NCBI GenBank assembly: GCA_023145435.1
Contig: JAGLDS010000015.1
Span: 1-44,719 of the forward strand
Source: Clostridiales bacterium
GTDB taxonomy: Bacteria > Bacillota > Clostridia > DUPQ01
Length of the DNA stretch: 44,719 bases
Reading direction: 5' to 3'
Shown: piece after piece, positions 35,789 through 43,931 of the stretch
Layout: each line of letters starts with the position of its first letter
Position numbering within the stretch: the stretch's first letter is position 1
Position numbers and translations under genes: made by a program
Notes under the pieces: model-generated
What the model was told of the DNA's origin: nothing
Database searches by the model: none
The model's input: only the letters and a program-made list of their open reading frames with translations

Positions 35789-38700
35789 ATGAACTTATCG
35801 AAATTTAGCGTAAAACGGCCTGTCGCAACACTCATGTTGATACTTATTATTATTTTACTTGGGTTTGTATCTTTTACTAATATACAGACAGATCTTTTTC
35901 CTAGTATTAATTTACCAATAGCCGCTGTTAGTATTAGATATACTGGAGCAAGTCCCGAAGAAGTTGAAAATATTGTAACAAAAAACGTAGAAAATTCTTT
36001 AGCTACTGTCAGTAATGTTGATGAAATTTCATCTACCTCTTCTGAAGGTAGTGCACTAATTATTATTGAATTTAATCAAGGCACAGATATGGATGCTGCA
36101 ATGTTAGAAATGAATGAATCTCTTGATTTAATCATGAACTATTTACCTGACGATGTATCTAATCCATTAATTATACAATTTGATCCTAACATGCTACCAA
36201 TTATGAGTTATTCCATAACCATGGAAGGTAAAGATATGTGGGAAGCAACCAATTGGATGGATGATGTATTTTCCACAAGAATTGAAAGCGTCGAAGGTGT
36301 TGCCAATGTAAATGTATCAGGTGGTATTATTAAAGAAATACAAATAACCCCTGATATGAAAAAAATGTCAGACTTAGGTATTACATCACAAATGTTATCA
36401 CAAATTTTAATGGCTAATAATGTTAATCTTCCTGGAGGTTCTGTGTCAGAAGATACCATTGATTATTCTGTTAGAACACTAGGTTCAATCACATCTATTT
36501 CACAAATAAAAGAGGTAACCTTTGTATCACCTACTTTGCATATACCTGTTACTCTAGCTGATTTTGCAACTGTTGATTTTGTTAATACAAATACAAAATC
36601 ATATAACAAGGTAAATGGTATAGATGCACTAACCATATCAATCCAAAAGCAAAGTGGTTATAACACCACTGAAGTTGCACATAAAGTTGAAGATGAAATT
36701 GCAAATATTTTAGAAGATTATCCAGAAGTAACAGTTTCAACAATTTTTGACCAATCAGATTATATTGACCAAATGGTTGGTAATGTATCATTAAGTGCGT
36801 TAATTGGTGCTGTGTTAGCTGTTCTTATATTATTTATTTTTCTAAAAGACATTAGACCAACATTCATTGTGGGGATTGCCATTCCAATAAGTGTAGTTGC
36901 TACCTTTGTATTATTATACTTTAGTAATATCACCTTAAATGTGGTATCTATGGGAGGATTAGCCCTTGGAATTGGGATGTTTGTAGATAACTCCATTGTA
37001 GTATTAGAAAATATTTATCGTTTACGTAGTGAGGGCATGAGTAAGAAAAAAGCTGCTATAATTGGTAGTAAAAATATAACAGGTGCAATTGTAGCTTCCA
37101 CTTTAACAACAATTTCAGTTTTCTTACCTGTTGTCTTTTTACAAGGAATGACTGCAGATATCTTTAAAGATATGGCTTTAACAATTGCTTTTTCTTTATC
37201 AACTAGTTTACTTATTGCTTTAACATTTGTTCCAATGCTTTCTTCTAAAATCCTAAAAAAAGATACTTCTACTCATCATAAATTCTTAGATCGTATGAAA
37301 AAAGGATACACACGTATTTTAACATGGTCTCTTAGAAGAAGATTTGTTGTATTATTGTTAGCATTTCTTATATTTGCAGGTAGTGTGTATGGAGTAATGG
37401 ACATGGGAACTGAATACTTCCCTGCCACTGATGAAGGTCAAATATCAATAAGTGTTCTTATGGAAAAAGGAACTTCATATACAAATACTGTTTCTGAAGT
37501 TCAACTTATTGAAAATACACTAAGTGGATATGATGATATTGATATTATTAACGCTACTGTTGGTAATTCAAATTTCTTTATGAATTTTGGGTCATCTTCA
37601 TTCGATTCAGGTAGTATAACCATTAACCTAGTTTCTTCTGAAGAACGTGATATGACTACATTAGAATTTGCTGATATGTTGCGTTTTGACTTACAGTCAC
37701 TAACACACGCTAAAATAATTGTTGATGTCGTTGAACAAAATGGCATGGCAATGATGACAGGTTCTGGGGTCTCTGTTGAGATTCTAGGTCCAGACTTATA
37801 TACCCTTGAAATGATAGCAAATGACATTAAAAATCAAGCATTAACTATTTCAGGAGTTCAAGATGCCAAAACATCTCTTGAAAAAGGATCACCTGAATTA
37901 GTAGTTTTACCTGATAACCAAAAGGTAGCTATGAATGGCTTAACTACTTACCAAATTGCAAAACAAGTATCTACAGTTATACAAGGTTCCCGATTATCTT
38001 CAGTTATAATCAATAATGAAGATATAACCTTAAGACTTATGAATCCAGAAGAAATAACTAGAGAAACATTAGGGGATATTGAATTTACAACTCCATATGG
38101 ATCTATAGTTACTTTAAGCGATTTGGCAGAAATAAGAGAACAAGTTGGTTACACTTCGATTTCTAGAAAAAGTCAAACAAGATTACTAAATGTTTTTACT
38201 ACTATTGAAGAAGGGTTTGATACAGGAACCATTGGAGATGACATGAATGTTATTATTGATAATTATGACATTCCAGAAGGATATCAAATTAATTTAAGTG
38301 GTGAAGCCAAAGAAACAACAGATGCCTTTAAAGATTTATTATTTGCAATGATTATAGGTATCGTCTTAGTTTATATGATTATGGCAGCTCAGTTTGAGTC
38401 TCTTAAACATCCATTCATTATATTATTTGCTGTTCCACTAGCCTTTACTGGTGCCTTCTTAGCTTTATTAATTGTAGGTTCTCCATTAAGTGTCCCAGCA
38501 TTTTTAGGAATGATTATGCTTACTGGAATTGTAGTTAACAACGGAATTATTCTAGTTGATTATATCAATCGTTTACGTCGTGAAGGAAATACTGTTAAAA
38601 GAGCAATACTTATTGCAGGACCAATCCGATTACGTCCTATCTTAATGACATCAACTACTACAATATTAGCGTTAATACCTCTGTCTCTTGGTATTGCAGA

Positions 38701-38845
38701 AGGAACTGAAATGTTAATTCCATTAGCCGTAAGCGTTATTGGTGGGCTTCTTTTCTCAACTACACTAACTCTTATTATAATCCCTGTCCTATATAGCTTA
38801 TTTAACAAAGACAAAAAGAAAAGCGTTAAAAGGAAAAAGAAATGA
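35789..38845 (+). CDS. RND-family efflux pump permease (SwrC/AcrB-like)
   Basis: A 1018-residue protein with RND architecture: helix 1 (about 12-30), a large external loop, helices 2-6, helix 7 (about 510-530), a second external loop, and helices 8-12. The central motif LGIGMFVDNSIVVLENIYR (near residue 400) carries the Asp of proton transfer; a second repeat LTGIVVNNGIILVDYINR has Asn-Asn in the AcrB style. No membrane-fusion protein gene is nearby. In monoderms such pumps (SwrC/YerP) export amphipathic compounds. GAGGAA precedes the ATG. The stop overlaps tetR. Confidence 0.95.
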   Translation: MNLSKFSVKRPVATLMLILIIILLGFVSFTNIQTDLFPSINLPIAAVSIRYTGASPEEVENIVTKNVENSLATVSNVDEISSTSSEGSALIIIEFNQGTDMDAAMLEMNESLDLIMNYLPDDVSNPLIIQFDPNMLPIMSYSITMEGKDMWEATNWMDDVFSTRIESVEGVANVNVSGGIIKEIQITPDMKKMSDLGITSQMLSQILMANNVNLPGGSVSEDTIDYSVRTLGSITSISQIKEVTFVSPTLHIPVTLADFATVDFVNTNTKSYNKVNGIDALTISIQKQSGYNTTEVAHKVEDEIANILEDYPEVTVSTIFDQSDYIDQMVGNVSLSALIGAVLAVLILFIFLKDIRPTFIVGIAIPISVVATFVLLYFSNITLNVVSMGGLALGIGMFVDNSIVVLENIYRLRSEGMSKKKAAIIGSKNITGAIVASTLTTISVFLPVVFLQGMTADIFKDMALTIAFSLSTSLLIALTFVPMLSSKILKKDTSTHHKFLDRMKKGYTRILTWSLRRRFVVLLLAFLIFAGSVYGVMDMGTEYFPATDEGQISISVLMEKGTSYTNTVSEVQLIENTLSGYDDIDIINATVGNSNFFMNFGSSSFDSGSITINLVSSEERDMTTLEFADMLRFDLQSLTHAKIIVDVVEQNGMAMMTGSGVSVEILGPDLYTLEMIANDIKNQALTISGVQDAKTSLEKGSPELVVLPDNQKVAMNGLTTYQIAKQVSTVIQGSRLSSVIINNEDITLRLMNPEEITRETLGDIEFTTPYGSIVTLSDLAEIREQVGYTSISRKSQTRLLNVFTTIEEGFDTGTIGDDMNVIIDNYDIPEGYQINLSGEAKETTDAFKDLLFAMIIGIVLVYMIMAAQFESLKHPFIILFAVPLAFTGAFLALLIVGSPLSVPAFLGMIMLTGIVVNNGIILVDYINRLRREGNTVKRAILIAGPIRLRPILMTSTTTILALIPLSLGIAEGTEMLIPLAVSVIGGLLFSTTLTLIIIPVLYSLFNKDKKKSVKRKKK

Positions 38846-39420
38846 AAAATAAAAAAGAATTAATTATGAAATCTGTTATGTCATTAGTAAAAGAAAATGG
38901 TATCAAAGGTTTAACAGTTTCTGTTATTGCCAAACATGCAGGAATTGGCAAAGGAACAATTTATGAATACTTTAGTTGCAAAGAAGATATCTTCTTTGCA
39001 GCAATGGAGTATGGCATTAGTAGCTGCGTTAAAGAAATATCTGAAAAAACTTTTATAAATCAACCTAATTATAAACAAGCCATTAATAACTTTATTAACA
39101 TCTCATATGAAATTGTTAAATCAGGGGTATTTATTGCATTTACCACAAATCCAAAATTATTCACATTTGATTCATATAAATTCGATGAAATAAGAGAAAT
39201 GATGACTAAACAGTTTGAACCTATAATAACAGTCAGCCATAAAATTAATAAAATTGGCATTGATGAAGATATTGTTAAAGAACCTATCAATCCATTAACT
39301 CATTTTATCTTTGTTAATATGATCTTATCAACAGTAATGCAAATAGTTCATGGAACAATAAAAAAAGGTAATGAAACCAATGACTTTTTATATCAAATGG
39401 CATTAAAGCTTTTTAATTAG
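38842..39420 (+). CDS. TetR-family transcriptional repressor
   Basis: A 192-residue protein. Residues 5-48 form the TetR helix-turn-helix (LTVSVIAKHAGIGKGTIYEYF, then CKEDIF), followed by a helical ligand-binding domain. It overlaps the RND gene by four bases (ATGA), so repressor and pump are made from one transcript. The palindrome in front of the RND gene gives a negative autoregulatory loop. Its stop lies 18 bases inside the convergent URO-D gene. Confidence 0.93.
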   Translation: MKNKKELIMKSVMSLVKENGIKGLTVSVIAKHAGIGKGTIYEYFSCKEDIFFAAMEYGISSCVKEISEKTFINQPNYKQAINNFINISYEIVKSGVFIAFTTNPKLFTFDSYKFDEIREMMTKQFEPIITVSHKINKIGIDEDIVKEPINPLTHFIFVNMILSTVMQIVHGTIKKGNETNDFLYQMALKLFN

Positions 39421-40544
39421 ATCCATCATATATATATAATCTTCAAGTGCTACTTCAGGTGGAATGGAATGATCACTGTGATAAATATATCCCCCATTTT
39501 TCATGGCAGGAATAATTTTTCTATAAATCTCAGCTTTTATAGCATCTTTTCCTTTTGCTAATTCTTGAACATCAATATTACCCATAAAACAAATATCTTT
39601 CCCATATTCTTTTGAAAGTTTTGCTACATCTTGATTAGCTTTTGATTCAATGGCTTGTAACACATCTAATCCCTCATCAATAAATAATGGAATGAGCTCT
39701 TTTACCATTCCACAACTATGCATGAAAAAATCAATATTTTGGCTATGTAAATAATCACCTAATTTTCTGTGTTGTTTATGTAAAGTCCTTTTATATACAG
39801 CTGGTGAAATTAATAATCCTCTTGTATGCCCTAAGTCTTCAACTAAAAAATATCCATCTATCTTCATTCCCATGGAAAGAGCTTTTTTCAAGGTTTCAAT
39901 AATTAAATCAGTATGAGCAGAAAATATTTCTTCAATGAATTTTTCATCAAGTGCGCTATCCATTAATAATTGAGTAAACCCTCTATGACGCCAAGCGGCC
40001 TCAAAAGGACCATATGAATTAATAAATACATAATTATTATTATTATACAATTGATTTATTTCACTTATGGACTGTTCCCAAGTTTGATCTTTATCATAAC
40101 GCATGAAATATGATTGTTTATTTACACGACTTAAATCATCAATATCAACTGATAATCTGCTTTTATGTTTATCCCATGAATCTTTACTTGTAGTTATATG
40201 ATTATACATATGCATAGTTCGTGATTTACCAATGAATTTATCAGCTGTATATCCACAACGATCTTTTACCGTTATCATCCCCTTTTCACTTTTAATTAAT
40301 TTTGTTGGTTGTCTAAGAGAATTATCAAGATAAATCATTGAAAAATCAAATCCAAAATGTTCTTGTAAAGACAAGTTAAGATCTAACTTGTCTTTATCAT
40401 AAACTTTATTTTTATTTTGTAGTATATTTATTGCGCCCTGTTGCTCCCACAAAGTAAGAGTATCTTCCCAGAAACTATCATATAAAGGAATTTTTGTTGT
40501 TTTTTTTTTGTAATTACCTTCTTAACTAATTCTCTACTATTCAT
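39403..40544 (-). pseudogene. URO-D/methyltransferase-family gene with -1 frameshift in a 10-A tract
   Basis: From the ATG at 40544 the minus strand reads MNSRELVKKVIT, then a run of ten A. In the ATG frame it soon leaves the family reading. One base more in the A run gives ..TKKKTTKIPLYDSFWEDTLT, joining exactly to LWEQQGAINIL..., the body open down to 39403. The KIPLYDSFWEDTL segment matches URO-D-family N-termini, so this is one gene of about 380 codons. The body keeps DFFMHSCG and GNIDV, as in URO-D-type methyltransferases. A TTG start at 40452 would give a 349-residue product but lacks a ribosome binding site. The ATG overlaps the end of araD. It may be a true mutation, a phase-variable or slippage-read gene, or a homopolymer error. 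Confidence 0.82.
40500..40509 (-). repeat. 10-A homopolymer at the frameshift site
   Basis: Ten T on the plus strand (ten A in the mRNA) at codons 12-15 of the URO-D gene. Eleven A would restore the frame, as would slippage by RNA polymerase or the ribosome. Confidence 0.85.
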
Positions 40545-41238
40545 TATTTTGCCCATAGTATTTATTATTTCCATGTTTTCTTAGATAATGTTTATTAATC
40601 AAGAAATCATTTATTCCCTTAACATTGTCATTTAATACATAAGTGCGATATGCCATTTCAGCTATTGTTTCAAGGATTTTCGCATTTCTAACAGAAGAAA
40701 ATGCATCTTCTCCCCAAGTAAATGGTCCATGATTTGCAACAAGAACTCCTGGAAATTCGCTTTCTTCTAAGTTATTAAACAATTCAACTATAATCTTTCC
40801 AGTATTTTTTTCATACTCCTTTTCGACTTCTTCATTAGTAAGGATGCGAGTACATGGGACTTCTCCTCTAAAATAATCAGCATGTGTTGTTCCTAAAGCC
40901 ACAATTGGCCTTTTAGCTTGCGCAAAAGAAGTTGCCCATATTGAATGAGTATGTGTAATCCCACCAATTTTAGGGAAATTGTTATATAGGTATAGATGTG
41001 TTGGAGTATCACTTGAAGGATTAAGTTCTCCTTCAATTTTTTCTCCATCCAAAGACATAACAACTAATTGTTCAATTTTAAGTTCTTCATATGGTATACC
41101 ACTTGGTTTAATAACCATAATCCCCTCTTCTCTATCAACTGCACTAACATTTCCCCAAGTGAAGGTTACTAAACCATATTTCTCTAATTGTTTATTTGCT
41201 TCAAGTACTTGTTTTTTTAGCGTATATAATAAAGCCAT
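40537..41238 (-). CDS. araD: L-ribulose-5-phosphate 4-epimerase
   Basis: A 233-residue class II aldolase/epimerase-fold protein of standard length. It has TWGNVSA (phosphate site), KPSGIPYEEL, SSDTPTHLYLY, GGITHTHSIWAT (Zn His pair) and ANHGPFTWG (third Zn His). It interconverts L-ribulose 5-phosphate and D-xylulose 5-phosphate; fuculose/ribulose-type relatives cannot be fully excluded. No araA or araB gene is in the window, so it may act on another route, for example ascorbate-type or mannoside-derived sugars. GGAGA precedes the ATG. It lies 11 bases after the mannosidase gene. Confidence 0.92.
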   Translation of the reverse strand: MALLYTLKKQVLEANKQLEKYGLVTFTWGNVSAVDREEGIMVIKPSGIPYEELKIEQLVVMSLDGEKIEGELNPSSDTPTHLYLYNNFPKIGGITHTHSIWATSFAQAKRPIVALGTTHADYFRGEVPCTRILTNEEVEKEYEKNTGKIIVELFNNLEESEFPGVLVANHGPFTWGEDAFSSVRNAKILETIAEMAYRTYVLNDNVKGINDFLINKHYLRKHGNNKYYGQNNE

Positions 41239-41249
41239 AATTTCTCCTA

Positions 41250-43736
41250 TTATTTATTTGGTCTCTCTAATAAGTCGCTTTCTATTAGATTTCCATTTTT
41301 TATAACATATGTTTTTATTTCAAAACCATTAAACGTTATTGATTCATTTATTTTAAAAGGTTTAGATATAATTGTAGTTTCCTTTGATGTATCGGTACTG
41401 TTATATAGTCTTATTACATATTCATCACTATTTTCGCTAAGCTTCATTGCTTGCAATAAAATCGCTTCATTTGATAATGTAATAATAGGGTCTATAGTTT
41501 TACCTTCTCCTGCTGGATAAGCTGTTATTATATATGGTTTTTCATTATATGCTAAGGCTAACTTATCTACAGTTTCTTTTATTTTATTTTCTTCTCCAGC
41601 CATTAACATAAAGGAATATGTTCTTTCACCTTGATCAATACGAGGATAAATTCTATCATCAATCATCATAGGATTATTACCTTTTGGATGTCCTGAGTAG
41701 CCAGGAGATCTTACTAAGCTTAGATTAATAGTTCCTTTTTTATAGAATGAACCATATAAACAATCATCAATTATTACAAACGCTTTATTTTGCTTGCTAT
41801 CAAATACACCACTCCATTTTTGTGATACACATTCTGTTCCATCTTCAAATAGCTGTTCAACTCCATTAGCAGTTTGCCCCATATATGATGCTTTTTTCAT
41901 TGTAGTAGGGATAGATAAACGCAGCATTTTCTCTTTTTCATTCCAATAAACTCTTACCTTAACCTCTACATTAGTACCGTGTTTTGGAATCAAATAAGTT
42001 ATTATGGCAGCTGAATCACCATACTTAAAGTAGGTATCAATAACTATCCTTGAATCACCATCTTCAATTACTCTAACAGGATCAAATTCTTTTCTAGTAA
42101 TTTGTCCAAAATTTCTAGCTTCTTTTGTAGTCATTAATCTAAAGTAATCAAATAAATCGTTTATTTTTGGTGTTTCCATTGCCCATGCATCAGAAGTATC
42201 ATTATAAATTGCTAATCTAAATGCTGATTTTTCTAAATAATTTTCTCCATTTACTTTATAAGTATCTACTAACCCAGTTATCTTAGAGATTTTTATGTCT
42301 AACTCGTCAGTTTTAATCGCTACATTTCCATTTTTTACATACTGTCTGAATTTATATGTAGTTTTTTTCTTAGTAATTGGTGTAAGTGTTAAATCAAAAC
42401 GATTCATGGCTGATGGTTTTAATGTAGCTGTAAATACAACTTTTTTACGCCAATCAAGAGCATGTAATCCTGATGCTTCTCTCTCATTTTGAGAAGGAAT
42501 TATTTTTCCATCTTGTTTAACTTCAGGTATAGAATATATTTTAGATGAAACAAATTCATTCATGAATTCACATTCAAAAACACCTTTCACTTCATAAGGA
42601 TGATGATTGTAAGCAAATATTGGTAACACACCATTATCCCCAGCCTCTTCTCCTCTTAATAACATATAAAATGCTTTTGTTTTTAGTTTATTTGAAATTT
42701 CTAAACCATGATCTAATTGTCTTAGGGCATCTTCTTCTACTATTTGAATGGAAGAACCAGGTAAAATATCATGAAATTCACAAAACATTAAGTCTTTTAA
42801 TGCTTCTGTAGCTTGTTTTCTATCATAATTCATAACTCCATTTGCACATGCAGCAGTCATCATTTTTTCTGTCATAAATAGTTCATTTTCTAATAATCTA
42901 TGCTTTTGTTTCAACCTTATTTGTGAAGTATAACAACCGATAGCAAAAGGATTAAGTGATTTATCAAAACTTTTTAGTTGCTCAGTATCTTTTAAATCAC
43001 TAAAATATGCTTCTGGTGTAGAGTGAATTATATCTATATCAGTGTTTTCTTTTCTAAATGCTTGAATAGCTTCTAAATCTTCTTTAGATGGTCCGCCACC
43101 ATGATTACCAATTCCCCACAAAACCATACATTTTTCTTTTTCAGGATATTCACGTAAAAAGCTATTAATTTTATTAACAGATTTACCTTTTCCCGATAAA
43201 TAATAATGAAATGCTCTAGAAGCAGTTACACTTTTATTATTAAAACCAACCCAAGTAAAATCTTCACTTGGAAGTTCTTTTAATGCTTTTGATGGTCGCG
43301 AGAATATATATGAATCATATCCTGCTTGGTTCATTATTTGTACCATTCCTTTTGAATGGCCAAATGAATCAAAGTTAATCGCAGTTTTTGGTTCAACACC
43401 AAATTTTTTCATAAAATAATTTTTACCATAAATCATTTGTCTAGCAAGTGATTCACCAGATGGCATTGTACAGTCAGGTTGTAAATACCAACCACCCATA
43501 ATATGCCATTTACCTTGGGTAACTAGGTTTTGAATTTTTTTAAATAAATCAGGTTCAAATTCTTCAACCCACTCATATAAAACAGCTTCATTGTGATTAA
43601 AAACAAAGCCTTTGTAGTTTTCACAAAAATCAGCAGCAATCCTAAAAGTTGAAAGTGTTTCTCCCACACCTTCTTGGCGTTGCCATAACCATACTGGATC
43701 TAAATGTGCATTACATATTAAGTGCATTTTTTTCAT
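41250..43736 (-). CDS. GH38 alpha-mannosidase, short form
   Basis: An 828-residue GH38 enzyme. HLICNAHLDPVWLW holds the Zn His-x-Asp near the N-terminus, and INFDSFGHSKG the nucleophile Asp. GNHGGGPSKED follows, then C-terminal beta domains. It lacks the N-terminal 240-residue extension of the enzyme at 8523 and is strongly divergent from it. No signal peptide is seen. The ATG at 43736 is chosen: AAGGGGT lies about 10 bases upstream, and the longer frame to 43790 contains the -10 element. It is the first gene of the operon with araD and the URO-D gene. Confidence 0.92.
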   Translation of the reverse strand: MKKMHLICNAHLDPVWLWQRQEGVGETLSTFRIAADFCENYKGFVFNHNEAVLYEWVEEFEPDLFKKIQNLVTQGKWHIMGGWYLQPDCTMPSGESLARQMIYGKNYFMKKFGVEPKTAINFDSFGHSKGMVQIMNQAGYDSYIFSRPSKALKELPSEDFTWVGFNNKSVTASRAFHYYLSGKGKSVNKINSFLREYPEKEKCMVLWGIGNHGGGPSKEDLEAIQAFRKENTDIDIIHSTPEAYFSDLKDTEQLKSFDKSLNPFAIGCYTSQIRLKQKHRLLENELFMTEKMMTAACANGVMNYDRKQATEALKDLMFCEFHDILPGSSIQIVEEDALRQLDHGLEISNKLKTKAFYMLLRGEEAGDNGVLPIFAYNHHPYEVKGVFECEFMNEFVSSKIYSIPEVKQDGKIIPSQNEREASGLHALDWRKKVVFTATLKPSAMNRFDLTLTPITKKKTTYKFRQYVKNGNVAIKTDELDIKISKITGLVDTYKVNGENYLEKSAFRLAIYNDTSDAWAMETPKINDLFDYFRLMTTKEARNFGQITRKEFDPVRVIEDGDSRIVIDTYFKYGDSAAIITYLIPKHGTNVEVKVRVYWNEKEKMLRLSIPTTMKKASYMGQTANGVEQLFEDGTECVSQKWSGVFDSKQNKAFVIIDDCLYGSFYKKGTINLSLVRSPGYSGHPKGNNPMMIDDRIYPRIDQGERTYSFMLMAGEENKIKETVDKLALAYNEKPYIITAYPAGEGKTIDPIITLSNEAILLQAMKLSENSDEYVIRLYNSTDTSKETTIISKPFKINESITFNGFEIKTYVIKNGNLIESDLLERPNK

Positions 43737-43778
43737 TACTTTACCCCTTGTTTCCCCTATGATTTCTATATCAAATGC

Positions 43779-43787
43779 ATTATACCA
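43779..43787 (-). promoter_or_regulatory. Extended -10 promoter of the mannosidase-araD operon
   Basis: On the minus strand TGG-TATAAT lies about 43 bases before the ATG at 43736. The -35 is weak. No catabolite-response palindrome was recognised nearby. Confidence 0.68.
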
Positions 43788-43886
43788 CATTATTTTTTTA
43801 TCATGGAACTTTTTTCTTATATAAACGTTTAATATTTATAAGCCTATTTTGTTCTGGTTTTTGACGTAGCAGAAAGAGTAAACTTT

Positions 43887-43895
43887 TGGTATAAT
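43887..43895 (+). promoter_or_regulatory. Extended -10 promoter of the MotA/ExbB-like gene
   Basis: TGG-TATAAT lies 36 bases before the ATG at 43932, and a TTGACG at 43861 is too far away to be a normal -35. AAGGAG (43919-43924) is the ribosome binding site. Confidence 0.65.
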
Positions 43896-43931
43896 AACCA
43901 TATACTTTCAAAAATTTCAAGGAGTAATTTT

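Noticed and set aside
4372-41238. Recoded stop codons (pyrrolysine, selenocysteine or a TGA-Trp code) to explain the broken URO-D genes
   Set aside because: The interrupting codon is TAA, not TAG or TGA. TGA ends several normal genes (for example at 28419 and 38845), and the other lesion is a frameshift.
43737-43790. Longer start of the short GH38 gene
   Set aside because: The additional codons contain the TGGTATAAT promoter element, and a ribosome binding site precedes 43736.
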